Positions 36,703 through 45,302 of a stretch of DNA of 64,000 nt are shown here, in pieces. This DNA is from Thiodiazotropha sp040506705 (GTDB lineage Bacteria > Pseudomonadota > Gammaproteobacteria > Chromatiales > Chromatiaceae): positions 1 to 64,000 of the forward strand of contig JBEVWG010000058.1 in the NCBI GenBank assembly GCA_040506705.1, given 5' to 3'. The translations under genes and the position numbers were made by a program. The first letter of the stretch is position 1. Every line of letters begins with the position of its first letter. Under the pieces are notes generated by a model. The model had not been told where the DNA came from. It did not search any database and was given only the letters and a program-made list of their open reading frames with translations.

Positions 36703-37404
36703 ATGCTGTTGCGTCGCATGATCACGACACTTCTGTTAATGCTCTCAACCGTTAGTCTCGCTGATAGTTATGCTTGGCAGGGAGCATTGCAAGATGGGAG
36801 TCATATAAACATCGACCCTAACACCAATAAGGTAACACGTACTGCTGAGGGGGTGAGTTCTCCCCTATGGGATGGTGTCCATAGTTTGGACAATGGTGCG
36901 GTTATTATTGTGAGGAACGGGGTGGTAATCAAAGATGTTGCAATAATCGAAGCTCAACACGAGCAGGAGCGTGACAGGCTCAATGCGGCCTGTATGCAAC
37001 TGGTGAGAAAAGTTTGTGGAGAGCACAATGAGTGCAGCTCCTACCCATCCTGTGATCCTGCCCGTCAATTATTGGCAATGGAGCGTGAAGAACTGAACGA
37101 AAGTTGGGCTGGTATGGTACTTGAAACTTCCACCCACTGTCTGGAAGGGTTGGGTAATGAGGATTTTTTCAAGCCCTGTACGCAGAACAACTCAGGGGAG
37201 AAGACGCCCTGTGAAAAACTACAAACCAAGGTTTGTGGTAAAGGGCAACAGTGCGCTGAGCGAGAGTCATGTAGTGCTGCAAAGCAGTTGGTCTCAATGG
37301 AGAAGCAAGACAAATTCAGTGTTCCTGGTGGGTTCACCTATGCAACAGCACAATGTCGTGATGTCTTAGTATCAGATGACAGCTTTTTTAAGGGTTGTGA
37401 ATAG
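36703..37404 (+). CDS. Secreted Cys-rich protein with an internal duplication
   Basis: Not recognised. The signal peptide is MLLRRMITTLLLMLSTVSLA. Two related Cys modules follow. One (about 93-165) has C-x6-VCG-x5-C-x5-C...SMERE-like...C...DFFKPC. The second (about 166-233) has C-x6-VCG-x4-C-x5-C...SMEKQ...C...SFFKGC. The paired Cys suggest disulfide-bonded periplasmic domains. GGGGTGA lies ahead of the ATG. Its role is unknown. Confidence 0.75.
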   Translation: MLLRRMITTLLLMLSTVSLADSYAWQGALQDGSHINIDPNTNKVTRTAEGVSSPLWDGVHSLDNGAVIIVRNGVVIKDVAIIEAQHEQERDRLNAACMQLVRKVCGEHNECSSYPSCDPARQLLAMEREELNESWAGMVLETSTHCLEGLGNEDFFKPCTQNNSGEKTPCEKLQTKVCGKGQQCAERESCSAAKQLVSMEKQDKFSVPGGFTYATAQCRDVLVSDDSFFKGCE

Positions 37405-37668
37405 TTTTTTAAGGGCGAGCACTCCTAAGGTGGATATCTACATCAACTATCTACCATAACTGTCGGTTTGAGAATAAAAAATGGATGCGTGGGGTAGCGC
37501 AATGAAGTGTCGAATTTCTTAACACATTGCTCTATAAGTGGGGGCTAGTGTTATCAAATAGCTAGCGAACATTTGTTGAATATTACCGAAAAACGCTATA
37601 AATCTGACAGTTAGAGCGTCGAAAAGCTTTACAATACACCAGGAATCTACTTCTACTCGTTACATATA
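37405..37668. other. Intergenic upstream of a small ORF
   Basis: AT-rich, no gene seen. It may hold enhancer-type sites for the downstream sigma54-like promoter, but I found no convincing long dyad. Confidence 0.35.
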
Positions 37669-37682
37669 TTGATGTAAATCAT
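37669..37682 (+). promoter_or_regulatory. FNR/ANR-like box
   Basis: TTGATGTAAATCAT matches the TTGAT-N4-ATCAA consensus at 9 of 10 defined positions. Its centre is about 47 bp upstream of the start site expected from the adjacent sigma54-type promoter. It suggests oxygen or redox control of the 29-residue ORF. Confidence 0.5.
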
Positions 37683-37696
37683 CGAGTTTTTTCTTG

Positions 37697-37711
37697 TGGC
37701 ACCGATATTGC
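37697..37711 (+). promoter_or_regulatory. Sigma54-type promoter (-24/-12)
   Basis: TGGCACCGATATTGC matches TGGCAC-N5-TTGC exactly, with GG and GC in the required positions. The expected start near 37723 leaves a leader of about 25 nt before the small ORF at 37748. It is the only exact match I noticed in intergenic DNA of the window. Confidence 0.65.
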
Positions 37712-37747
37712 ATATATAGAAGTAGAGATAACTGTTGGAGAATTAAG

Positions 37748-37837
37748 ATGTTACTCAATAAAAGCTTACAAGCCTGGCCTGAAGATCCTGCATGGCCTGA
37801 TCCATTTGGTGACGATCCTTACGACATCAAGCGTTGA
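37748..37837 (+). CDS. 29-residue small protein, Trp/Pro/Asp-rich
   Basis: ATG at 37748 follows TTGGAG with a 7-nt spacing, an optimal ribosome binding site, and a sigma54-type promoter at 37697-37711. The peptide begins MLLNKSLQAW and contains WPEDPAWPDPFGDDPYD, a repeated WP-x-DP pattern with acidic residues, and ends IKR. I do not recognise it. It could be a secreted or modified peptide, or a small regulatory protein. No modifying enzyme or transporter lies beside it. Confidence 0.6.
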   Translation: MLLNKSLQAWPEDPAWPDPFGDDPYDIKR

Positions 37838-38035
37838 TTCTATGTTCTGGTTAGTAAAAGCTCTAAATATCTGATTTTCAACAACTAGCAGCGGTGATTG
37901 CCAAGCAATCCAGTAATTGTCTTCGAAAATATTTCTCGACTGACCACTCAGTGAATCAGTCCTGAGTTATATAGCCAGCCTGCTCTCCTCTCCCTGAACC
38001 AGTCATACAAACCATGAAACATCTTCTGTATGGGC

Positions 38036-38064
38036 AAAAAAAACCCGGCAGTGGATGCCGGGTT
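38036..38064 (-). terminator. Rho-independent terminator of phaB
   Basis: On the minus strand the 9-bp stem AACCCGGCA/TGCCGGGTT (38042-38050 with 38056-38064) is followed by a run of eight T, 30 nt after the phaB stop. Confidence 0.88.
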
Positions 38065-38093
38065 AAAGAATCACTCGAGGGAGAAGTGATAAA

Positions 38094-38843
38094 CTAGTGA
38101 ATAAAAAGACCACCATTGACAGGTAGGTTTGCACCTGTGACATAGGTACTTGCGTCATCAGCGAGAAATGCCACTGCTTGTGCAATCTCTTCTGGTTGAC
38201 CCATCCTGCGCATTGGAATGCCGCCAACAATAGCTTCGCGGACGTCATCTCGCATTGCTGCAGTCATTGCGGTTTCAATATAACCAGGAGATACAGTATT
38301 CACAGTCACGCCTTTTGCTGCACCTTCATAGGCCAGAGCCATGGTGAAACCGTGCATGCCTGCCTTAGCTGCTGAATAGTTGGTCTGTCCAAACTGTCCA
38401 CGCTGACCGTTGACAGAAGAGATATTGATAACACGTCCAAAACCCTGATCCACCATGCCGTTCCAAATTGGGCGGGTGACGTAGAATACGCTGTTGAGAT
38501 TGGTGTCGATGACTGCATCCCACTGGTCGGAAGTCATCTTCTTCATGGTGGTGTCCCGGGTAATACCGGCGCAGTTTACGAGAATATCAACCTGGCCAAA
38601 TTTTTCGACAATCTCACTCATCAGAGCTTCGCCACCTTCAGGAGTGGAAACATCACCTGCAACGACATCAATCTGAGCACCTTGATCCTGTTGGCTCTGT
38701 TTCCAGGCATCAACTTGATCGGTTTCTGCAGGATGGCAAGTAGCTACAACTTTGGCACCTTCCTGGGCTAGACGCAGGCAGATTGCGGTACCGATACCAC
38801 CAAGACCACCAGTGATAACAGCGATTTTGTCTTTACAGCTCAT
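38094..38843 (-). CDS. phaB: Acetoacetyl-CoA reductase
   Basis: An NADPH-dependent SDR that makes (R)-3-hydroxybutyryl-CoA for PHA synthesis. The cofactor loop GGLGGIGTA is at about 13-21 and the catalytic Ser-Tyr-Lys are in NISSVNGQRGQFGQTNYSAAK (read in pieces). NGGLFIH at the C-terminus is usual. At 249 residues it is complete. GAGGAAA precedes the ATG. It closes the minus-strand pha set. Confidence 0.95.
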   Translation of the reverse strand: MSCKDKIAVITGGLGGIGTAICLRLAQEGAKVVATCHPAETDQVDAWKQSQQDQGAQIDVVAGDVSTPEGGEALMSEIVEKFGQVDILVNCAGITRDTTMKKMTSDQWDAVIDTNLNSVFYVTRPIWNGMVDQGFGRVINISSVNGQRGQFGQTNYSAAKAGMHGFTMALAYEGAAKGVTVNTVSPGYIETAMTAAMRDDVREAIVGGIPMRRMGQPEEIAQAVAFLADDASTYVTGANLPVNGGLFIH

Positions 38844-39026
38844 TATTCTATTTCCTCAATTTGGAATAACAGGAATTCAACAGTTCGAAAAATTGAAATT
38901 TAAAATGCCACCTTTTCACCCAGCATAGATGCCTATGTGTTCAATGTGGTGAATGAACAGTCTTTCGATAAAGACTGGATTGGTGGAATGATTCATCCGT
39001 CTACAATCTACGGACTTTAAAGAAAT

Positions 39027-39053
39027 AAAACCGGCGCACCAGGCGCCGGTTTT
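39027..39053. terminator. Bidirectional terminator between phaP and phaB
   Basis: The stem CCGGCGC (39031-39037) with GCGCCGG (39043-39049) is flanked by AAAA and TTTT, so it has a T run on both strands. It would end the phaP transcript before phaB, implying separate promoters. Confidence 0.8.
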
Positions 39054-39077
39054 AACAGCACGAAATCCAGGGCTGGA

Positions 39078-39449
39078 TTAGGCAGCCTTTTCTGCTGCTT
39101 TGCTGATCTGCTCGTTGGCGGTAGCCAGGTTGCTCTCGTACCAGCTACGTACTTCTTCACCGGTTTTCTGGCTCATCTCTACTGCTTCACGGGTCTTGTT
39201 CATCATCTCTTCACCCAGTTTACGGGTCATGTCCATCTGGCCGCGAACGACTTCGTGGTAATCTTTTGCTTCAGAAACAAGCTTCAGCTGGTCCATGCTG
39301 GTTGTCATCAGGCTGTTGAAGGTGTTCATCTGTGCTTCCATAACCTGGTTCCAGGTTTTCAGGCTGATGTCGGTCAACTGACGAATACTATCGTAACCGG
39401 TAGTGTTGAACTCGTTGATCATCTCGATGCTCTCTTTTGCGTTTGCCAT
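39078..39449 (-). CDS. phaP: Phasin family protein
   Basis: A PHA granule-coating protein. From the ATG at 39449 it is 123 residues of amphipathic helix, with FNSLMTTSMDQLKLVSEAKDY and a C-terminal SWYESNLATANEQISKAAEKAA, typical of phasin_2. The frame is open upstream to 39545, but AGGAG sits 8 nt before the 39449 ATG. TGC-rich candidate PhaR sites lie just upstream, fitting PhaR repression relieved when granules form. Confidence 0.92.
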   Translation of the reverse strand: MANAKESIEMINEFNTTGYDSIRQLTDISLKTWNQVMEAQMNTFNSLMTTSMDQLKLVSEAKDYHEVVRGQMDMTRKLGEEMMNKTREAVEMSQKTGEEVRSWYESNLATANEQISKAAEKAA

Positions 39450-39471
39450 GTTGTGCGCTCCTAGTTGGTTG

Positions 39472-39545
39472 TGCGTTGCAGCATTGTTGCAGTGCAGCAT
39501 ATGGCAGTTTCGGGAGCTTGTCAAGAAAAATTGTGCGCCGCACAA
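39472..39545. promoter_or_regulatory. Candidate PhaR operators upstream of phaP
   Basis: The palindrome TTGTGCGCCGCACAA lies at 39531-39545. A run of TGC/GCA elements (TTGCAGCATTGTTGCAG) lies around 39476-39492. PhaR repressors are known to bind TGC-rich sites near phaP and phaR. A third similar site is at 41590-41602. Confidence 0.45.
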
Positions 39546-39660
39546 AGATTTTTTTGTCTGTAACTGAGGTGGATCTGGTTGGCTAATCAGTTATATTATT
39601 ATTACTAATAAAAACAATGGGTTATATTTCAATGTGAATTGAGCTGAATTAGCTCATAGG

Positions 39661-40116
39661 CTACTTATCTTCCTTTTTTGAAGCTGAAAAACCAGCTGCA
39701 GCAAAAAAATCTTTCTGCATATCCGACCACATTTTCATGTTGTTTTGAGCCAGGTTGGTCATTGCGCTAAATGGATCTTCACCCATATTCTTCTTGATCT
39801 GTTCCTGCTGTGCTGTGAACAGCCCCAGACTCTGCTCGAGGTAGTTACCGAAAATACCCTGCAGCGTGCCGCCATAGAAGCGGATGATTTGAGAGAGCAT
39901 ATCGGCGGTGAAGAGTGGTTTGCCACCAGATTCACTCTCCAGAATGATCTGTAGCAGTATGGAACGGGTGATGTCATCTTCAGTGGTGGAGTCGATAACT
40001 TTGATCAACTCACCGCCGACAATCAGCTGACGGAGTTGGGTCAGAGTGATGTATTTACTCTGCTCTGTATCGTATAAACGACGATTGGGATATTTTTTAA
40101 TAATGCGATCTGTCAT
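39661..40116 (-). CDS. phaR: Polyhydroxyalkanoate synthesis repressor PhaR
   Basis: A regulator that binds both DNA and PHA granules and represses phasin genes when no polymer is present. The DNA-binding N-terminal domain (IIKKYPNRRLYDTEQSKYITL) spans about 1-60. A PHA-accumulation domain follows (SQIIRFYGGTLQGIFGNYLEQSL). At 151 residues it is of usual size. It lies between phaA and phaP on the same strand. Confidence 0.95.
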   Translation of the reverse strand: MTDRIIKKYPNRRLYDTEQSKYITLTQLRQLIVGGELIKVIDSTTEDDITRSILLQIILESESGGKPLFTADMLSQIIRFYGGTLQGIFGNYLEQSLGLFTAQQEQIKKNMGEDPFSAMTNLAQNNMKMWSDMQKDFFAAAGFSASKKEDK

Positions 40117-40272
40117 ATTTCTGCTGCTATGGCTGATAATTCGATCCGACCAGTTTACAACATTCTAAGCATTGAACAGAATGATTCTTTGGATTGAGTG
40201 AGGAAATAATGACTTGTGTGTGAGTAAGCGCCTCCCCCAGGAGGCTGATAAGCGCTCCGGGGGAGTCGTCAG

Positions 40273-41457
40273 TTAGACTTTTTCGACTGCCATTGCGACA
40301 CCCTGACCGCCACCGATACAGAGGGTTGCCAGTCCTTTTTGGCTGTTACTCCGCTTCATTTCATGCAGCAGGGTGACCAGTACTCGACATCCGGAGGCGC
40401 CGATTGGGTGACCCAGAGCGATAGCGCCACCGTGAACATTTACCTTCGCCTTATCCCAGCCCATCTCTTGATTGACGCACATGGCTTGGGCTGCGAAGGC
40501 TTCATTGGCTTCAATCCTGTCCAGATCATTGGTAGTCCAGCCAGCTTTCTCGAGACATTTTGTCGAGGCAGGGATAGGTCCTGTACCCATAATTGCAGGA
40601 TCAACACCTGCTGAGGAGAATGCAACAATCCGGGCCAAGGGGGTGAGACCTAATTCCTGGGCTTTACTCTCAGACATAACCAGTACCGCTGCAGCACCAT
40701 CATTCAGTCCTGAAGCGTTACCGGCAGTTACAGTGCCCTCTTTGGAGAAAGCAGGGCGCAATTTGCCGAGGGATTCAGCGGTGGTTCCGGCACGAGGGAA
40801 TTCGTCACGATCGAAAACCAGTGGCTCACCTTTGCGTTGAGGAATCTCAACAGGGACGATTTCGTCATTGAAAACCTGGTCGTTGAGAGCGCTCTCTGCT
40901 TTCTGTTGGGATGCAGCGGCAAACTCATCTTGAGCTTCCCGGCTGAAACCGAACTTGTCGGCAATGTTTTGAGCAGTAGTACCCATGTGGTAGTTATTGA
41001 AGGCATCCCACAGGCCATCCTTGATCATGGTGTCGACCAGTTTCCAGTCACCCATTTTGCTTCCGTTACGAGAGTTGGGCAGGACATGTGGCGACATGCT
41101 CATATTTTCCTGACCACCAGCCACAACAATCTCGGCATCTCCACAGGCAACTGCCTGCATTGCCAAGTGGACAGCCTTCAGGCCGCTACCGCAAACTTTG
41201 TTGATGGTGAGGGCAGGGGTCTCTACCGGAAGGCCGGCTGCGATACTTGCCTGGCGCGCAGGATTCTGGCCTGTTCCTGCGGTTAGCACCTGTCCAAGAA
41301 TTACTTCATCGACCTGATCAGGCTTAACGCCACTCCGTTCCAGCAAGCCTTTAATGACGGTAGCACCAAGTTCATGTCCTGGGATCTTGGCCAGGCTGCC
41401 ACTGAATGTACCGATGGCGCTACGGGCTGCTCCTACGATGACTATGTTTTCGCTCAC
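40273..41457 (-). CDS. phaA: Acetyl-CoA acetyltransferase (beta-ketothiolase)
   Basis: Condenses two acetyl-CoA to acetoacetyl-CoA, the first step of PHB synthesis. The nucleophilic Cys is at 89 (NKVCGSGLKAV). The GHPIGASG His region and the CIGGGQG Cys near the C-terminus complete the active site. It starts with GTG at 41457, with AGGA 9 nt upstream. At 394 residues it is normal. It is divergent from phaE across 291 bp. Confidence 0.95.
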   Translation of the reverse strand: MSENIVIVGAARSAIGTFSGSLAKIPGHELGATVIKGLLERSGVKPDQVDEVILGQVLTAGTGQNPARQASIAAGLPVETPALTINKVCGSGLKAVHLAMQAVACGDAEIVVAGGQENMSMSPHVLPNSRNGSKMGDWKLVDTMIKDGLWDAFNNYHMGTTAQNIADKFGFSREAQDEFAAASQQKAESALNDQVFNDEIVPVEIPQRKGEPLVFDRDEFPRAGTTAESLGKLRPAFSKEGTVTAGNASGLNDGAAAVLVMSESKAQELGLTPLARIVAFSSAGVDPAIMGTGPIPASTKCLEKAGWTTNDLDRIEANEAFAAQAMCVNQEMGWDKAKVNVHGGAIALGHPIGASGCRVLVTLLHEMKRSNSQKGLATLCIGGGQGVAMAVEKV

Positions 41458-41589
41458 GTTGGGTAATCCTCATAATTTTTAGTTTATTGATCTCTGTCAG
41501 TCTCACTCAAAGACAGACGCTTGGCGGCTTTGGATAATCGCACTGCACCATGATTAGGCCAACCGTAGAACATGTTTTAACAAAAAATG

Positions 41590-41602
41590 TTGCAGCGCAC
41601 AA
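41590..41602. promoter_or_regulatory. Candidate PhaR operator between phaA and phaE
   Basis: TTGCAGCGCACAA resembles the palindrome upstream of phaP. It sits in the divergent promoter region and could affect either operon. Confidence 0.4.
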
Positions 41603-41748
41603 ATTTTATTGCTAGCTTAGTGGGTATGAGTGTTCACTGCTGGGTTTTTATAGTCCTTTGTCTTTAATCAGACAAGCTTATGTGACAAATAGCAGTTCAA
41701 CCCAAATGAGACACAAAGACCAAAGTGACATAACGACGAGACAATACC

Positions 41749-42840
41749 ATGAGTGAATCAGCGTTTTGGAATGATGATTGGATGAAAGTCCAGCAGCAGT
41801 ATTGGGAGAACTGGACTGATATGAGCCGTAAGGCGATGGGTATGGAAGCACCTAAATCTCCCATTGAAAGTGCCATGGATCACTGGTGGCAGGCGGTATC
41901 CCCCTCTACCAACGATATGACCGGTAACTTTATGGGCAAGATGATGGAGCAGACTAAAAGCTACTTCCGCCTGGCTGAGGGTTACTACGGCAATGCCCAG
42001 AACAGTACTAACTGGATGGATGCTGCGAATCGTACTGTCAGTGACCTGCAAAAGATGTTCTCGAACAGTCTGGAGGGTGTCTTTAACGGCACAGAGAGTG
42101 CTGGCGACGACGCCATGCACAAAATGATGGCATTTTGGGAAATGCCGATGGATAACTGGCAGAGGATGGTCTCCTCCCTCTCTATAATGCCTGGGGATTT
42201 GTTGAGAAATATGCCGAGTCAGGATGGCCTGGAACGCTTTCTGAGCGCCCCCGGACTTGGCTATATGCGCGAAGAAGAGGGGCAGTATAAAAAACTCACC
42301 AATTCTGTGATGCAGTATCAACGCAATCTGGGTGAGTACATGCAGTTCTTTTCCAACCTGGGATTGCTCTCCGCCAATCGCATGAAGGATAAGATCCAGG
42401 AAGTGGCAGAAAGCGGCAAACAGATCGATAGTGCCCGCGGACTATACGATCTATGGGTCAGCAGTAGTGAAGAGGTCTATGGCGAGCAGGTCATGACCCC
42501 GGAATACGCGAAGATTCATGGCTCTCTGGTCAACAGTCTTATGAAACTGAAGCAGCGCATGGGACATGTGGTTGATGAAACTCTGGGTGGATTGAATATG
42601 CCAACCCGTCGAGAACTTCGCACCCTTCAGGATCGTTTGCAGGAGTCCCGTCGTGAATCCAAGTCGATGAAGGCTGAGATCGAATTGCTCAAAGAGCAGA
42701 TGATTGAATTACGCTCGATGGCAACCAGTAAGCCTAAACAGGCTTCTGCGGAAGCGGCAGTGAAACCTGCGCCTGCTGCCAAGAAAAAAGCCAGCGTGAA
42801 AAAGAAAGCCACAACCAAAAAGGCTCAGCCTAAAAGCTGA
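41749..42840 (+). CDS. phaE: Class III PHA synthase subunit PhaE
   Basis: The non-catalytic partner of PhaC in class III synthases. The N-terminus MSESAFWNDDWMKVQQQYWENW and the helical core with MTPEYAKIHGSLVNSLMKL (in pieces) match PHA_synth_III_E. A coiled coil near 285-325 is followed by a Lys/Ala-rich tail (about 328-363), low complexity and possibly granule- or nucleic-acid-contacting. It lies 56 nt upstream of phaC. Confidence 0.95.
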   Translation: MSESAFWNDDWMKVQQQYWENWTDMSRKAMGMEAPKSPIESAMDHWWQAVSPSTNDMTGNFMGKMMEQTKSYFRLAEGYYGNAQNSTNWMDAANRTVSDLQKMFSNSLEGVFNGTESAGDDAMHKMMAFWEMPMDNWQRMVSSLSIMPGDLLRNMPSQDGLERFLSAPGLGYMREEEGQYKKLTNSVMQYQRNLGEYMQFFSNLGLLSANRMKDKIQEVAESGKQIDSARGLYDLWVSSSEEVYGEQVMTPEYAKIHGSLVNSLMKLKQRMGHVVDETLGGLNMPTRRELRTLQDRLQESRRESKSMKAEIELLKEQMIELRSMATSKPKQASAEAAVKPAPAAKKKASVKKKATTKKAQPKS

Positions 42841-42896
42841 AGCACCCGAACTTTATCACTGTGAAGATCACATGATAGGAATTGAGGAGAAGAGAC

Positions 42897-43967
42897 GTGC
42901 AACCATTTAATATCCGGCCAGACCAGATGGCCGAAGAGATGCTCGACTACAGCCGTAAACTTGGCAAAGGTGTCGAAAATTTGCTGAATGCGGAGAAGAT
43001 TGATGCTGGGGTTACTCCCAAAGTCGAGGTCTATTCCGAGGATAAATTACGCCTCTATAGATACGAGTCGCCTGCCGATGTGGTTCAGAGTTCGGTGCCT
43101 ACACTGATCGTCTATGCGCTGGTGAATCGCCCCTATATGACCGACCTTCAGGAAAATCGATCTACCGTAAGAAATCTGCTGGCAGCAGGCCAGGATGTCT
43201 ATCTGGTGGATTGGGGTTATCCCGATGAGGCAGATCGTGCGCTCACAATGGATGACTACATCAATGGTTATCTGGATCGCTGCGTCGATGTCATTCGCAA
43301 GCGCCATAAATTGGATAAAATCAACCTTCTGGGGATTTGCCAGGGAGGTGCATTCAGCCTCTGCTACTCTTCTATGCATCCGGACAAGGTAAAAAATCTG
43401 GTTACCATGGTAACCCCGGTAGACTTCAAGACACCGGACAACATGCTCTCTGCATGGGTACAACATATGGATGTCGACCTACTCATCGACACTTTGGGTA
43501 ATGTACCGGGAGAGTTACTCAACTGGACATTTCTCTCGCTCAAGCCTTTCAGTCTTACCGGCCAGAAATATCTGAGCATGGTGGATGTGCTGGAAGATGA
43601 GGACAAACTGAAAAACTTCCTGCGCATGGAGAAGTGGATCTTTGACAGTCCTGATCAAGCTGGTGAGACTTTCCGTCAATTCACTAAAGACTTCTACCAG
43701 AAAAACGGTTTTCTGGAGGGGGGCGTAACTATTGGTGATCGTCAGATTGACCTGAAAAATATCACCTGTCCGGTACTCAATATCTATGCTGAGCAAGATC
43801 ATCTGGTTCCACCCGATGCATCCCGTGCACTGCGTGACAGAACCAGCAGCAAAGACTATACCGAACTCTCTTTTCCTGGTGGCCACATCGGTATTTACGT
43901 CAGTGGAAAAGCTCAGAAGCAAGTCCCTCCTGCAATCGGCCAGTGGCTGGATGAACGGATAAAATAG
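42897..43967 (+). CDS. phaC: Class III PHA synthase catalytic subunit PhaC
   Basis: Polymerises 3-hydroxyacyl-CoA. The lipase-like box GICQGG holds the nucleophile Cys148. Asp301 (EQDHLVPP) and His330 (GGHIGIYVSG) complete the triad. From the GTG at 42897 it is 356 residues, the usual class III size, beginning like the A. vinosum protein (NIRPDQMAEEMLDYSRKLG). A TTG at 42882 is in frame, but it overlaps the AGGAGA that serves as ribosome binding site for the GTG. Confidence 0.97.
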   Translation: MQPFNIRPDQMAEEMLDYSRKLGKGVENLLNAEKIDAGVTPKVEVYSEDKLRLYRYESPADVVQSSVPTLIVYALVNRPYMTDLQENRSTVRNLLAAGQDVYLVDWGYPDEADRALTMDDYINGYLDRCVDVIRKRHKLDKINLLGICQGGAFSLCYSSMHPDKVKNLVTMVTPVDFKTPDNMLSAWVQHMDVDLLIDTLGNVPGELLNWTFLSLKPFSLTGQKYLSMVDVLEDEDKLKNFLRMEKWIFDSPDQAGETFRQFTKDFYQKNGFLEGGVTIGDRQIDLKNITCPVLNIYAEQDHLVPPDASRALRDRTSSKDYTELSFPGGHIGIYVSGKAQKQVPPAIGQWLDERIK

Positions 43968-43986
43968 TTTTACTTATGATCCTCCG

Positions 43987-44038
43987 CCGGTAGTCTCTAC
44001 CGGTTTTTTCGGGGTGCTGCCAAGCACCCCTTTTTTTT
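43987..44038 (+). terminator. Two tandem terminators after phaEC
   Basis: First stem CCGGTAG/CTACCGG (43987-43993 with 43997-44003) followed by six T. Second stem GGGGTGCT/AGCACCCC (44011-44018 with 44023-44030) followed by eight T. Both are strong Rho-independent signals. Confidence 0.92.
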
Positions 44039-44259
44039 GGCACCAGATTTGGTCTGCTCTCTATATGCCACCCTTTCGTTAATAATCGAGTGGTTAAGTT
44101 ACCAATATTTGTGTTTATCCTGAATGCTGTACAACTTTTAAGTGAAGATTGAAGAAAGAGTGGTGATTTGTTAAGAGATATCCAGTCTGCCTGAAAGTAC
44201 CCTGTTTTTTACAAGGCATTCACTACTGGACATTGGTCAGATAACTACTAAAGTAATAT
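44039..44259. other. Intergenic region before the RnfG/Gpx operon
   Basis: No gene. It contains one isolated TGTACA half-site at 44129-44134. The operator-promoter of the downstream operon begins at 44260. Confidence 0.4.
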
Positions 44260-44287
44260 TTGTACATGTTGTGTACAAGAATATACT
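44260..44287 (+). promoter_or_regulatory. LitR-type operator and promoter of the RnfG/Gpx operon
   Basis: The perfect dyad TTGTACATGTTGTGTACAA (44260-44278) overlaps a -35-like TTGTAC (44260-44265). A -10 TATACT follows at 44282-44287 after a 16-bp spacer. The layout matches MerR-family LitR/CarH operators. The start site would fall near 44294, about 24 nt before the ATG at 44318. Confidence 0.65.
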
Positions 44288-44317
44288 TTAAATATTATGC
44301 AAATTACGAGGTGTAAC

Positions 44318-44482
44318 ATGAGTGGATACGAGAGGCAGATTCAAGAGACAGAACGATTCTATGATCAACAGATGCATATCATAGAAGAGAGTGGGGCTGA
44401 AATACTGAGTTCAGTTGTGCCCGGCAGCCGACTCCATGAAATAATCCATAATCCGATTGATGAAGGTATTGATGAAGGTTGA
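44318..44482 (+). CDS. Small orphan protein at the head of the RnfG/Gpx operon
   Basis: Not recognised. 54 residues from the ATG at 44318, which follows GAGGTG at 4 nt. It is acidic and helical (QIQETERFYDQQMHIIEESG) with an NPIDEGIDEG tail. An upstream ATG at 44297 is in frame but has no ribosome binding site. It is the first gene after a LitR-type operator, so its expression is probably light- or redox-regulated. Confidence 0.6.
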   Translation: MSGYERQIQETERFYDQQMHIIEESGAEILSSVVPGSRLHEIIHNPIDEGIDEG

Positions 44483-44540
44483 TTGTCAATATTCGCCTGA
44501 TGGGTTTTGAAATCAATTATCAGTATGTAGTGCAAATGTA

Positions 44541-45302
44541 ATGAACAGACTACCAAGTCACTTCTACAAACTGATTTCGACAGGTCTGACTGTTGGAATT
44601 TTCACTGCAATTGGGGTAACGATGGTGAGTTTGGTCCATCAGGTTACAGCCGAACAGATATTTGAAAATCAACGGGAAGCCACCCGTCAGGCGTTTAATC
44701 AGGTGCTTGAGTCGGAGCGATATGATAATCACCCATTTGATCATCCGATAAAACTAGAATCAGCTGAATGGATCAATGGTGGAGAGCCTGTCACAGTTTA
44801 TACTGCAACATTGAAAGGTCATCTTATCGCTACATTGCTGAGTGTGGAAGCCCAACATGGGTATAACGGTAAGATAACCCTGCTAATGGGCATATTGGCT
44901 GATGGAACCCTTTCTGGTGTTGAGGTAGTGGCGCACCATGAGACACCTGGCCTGGGTGACAAGATTGAGTCGAGTCGATCTGATTGGTTGAAGCAGTTTC
45001 ATGGTCATTCTCTAACTTCGCCAAAACAAGATGATTGGGGTGTTAAACGTGATGGTGGAGAGTTTGATCATATCACTGGAGCAACAGTGACCTCAAGGGC
45101 TGTGATTAAATCCCTTAAAAAAGCACTGACCTACATACAGCAAGAAATACCCAGCCTGTTAAATGAATTACCTGATAAATCAGGGAAAACACTAAATAAC
45201 AAACATATCAGTGATATAACTAGCTGGACTGGAAATCGCTCTCGGTGGGAATCTCTAGATAAAGATTCGATGCACTCAAGCGGAAATCTGATGATATTAT
45301 GA
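44541..45302 (+). CDS. RnfG-like FMN-binding electron transfer protein (stand-alone)
   Basis: Resembles the RnfG/RsxG subunit of the Rnf complex. It has one N-terminal membrane helix (about 8-32) and a periplasmic domain. HHETPGLGDKI is present, as is the flavinylation motif DHITGATVTSRAV, whose Thr would carry covalent FMN. The other rnf genes are absent, so it probably serves another partner. About 40 unusual residues follow the domain. It overlaps the glutathione peroxidase gene by 4 nt. Confidence 0.88.
   Translation: MNRLPSHFYKLISTGLTVGIFTAIGVTMVSLVHQVTAEQIFENQREATRQAFNQVLESERYDNHPFDHPIKLESAEWINGGEPVTVYTATLKGHLIATLLSVEAQHGYNGKITLLMGILADGTLSGVEVVAHHETPGLGDKIESSRSDWLKQFHGHSLTSPKQDDWGVKRDGGEFDHITGATVTSRAVIKSLKKALTYIQQEIPSLLNELPDKSGKTLNNKHISDITSWTGNRSRWESLDKDSMHSSGNLMIL

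Noticed and set aside
41749..43967. Class I or II PHA synthase
   Set aside because: PhaC is 356 residues and is paired with PhaE, which defines class III.
44129..44134. Isolated TGTACA in the phaC-RnfG gap
   Set aside because: No partner half-site at 9-11 bp and no promoter elements; likely chance.
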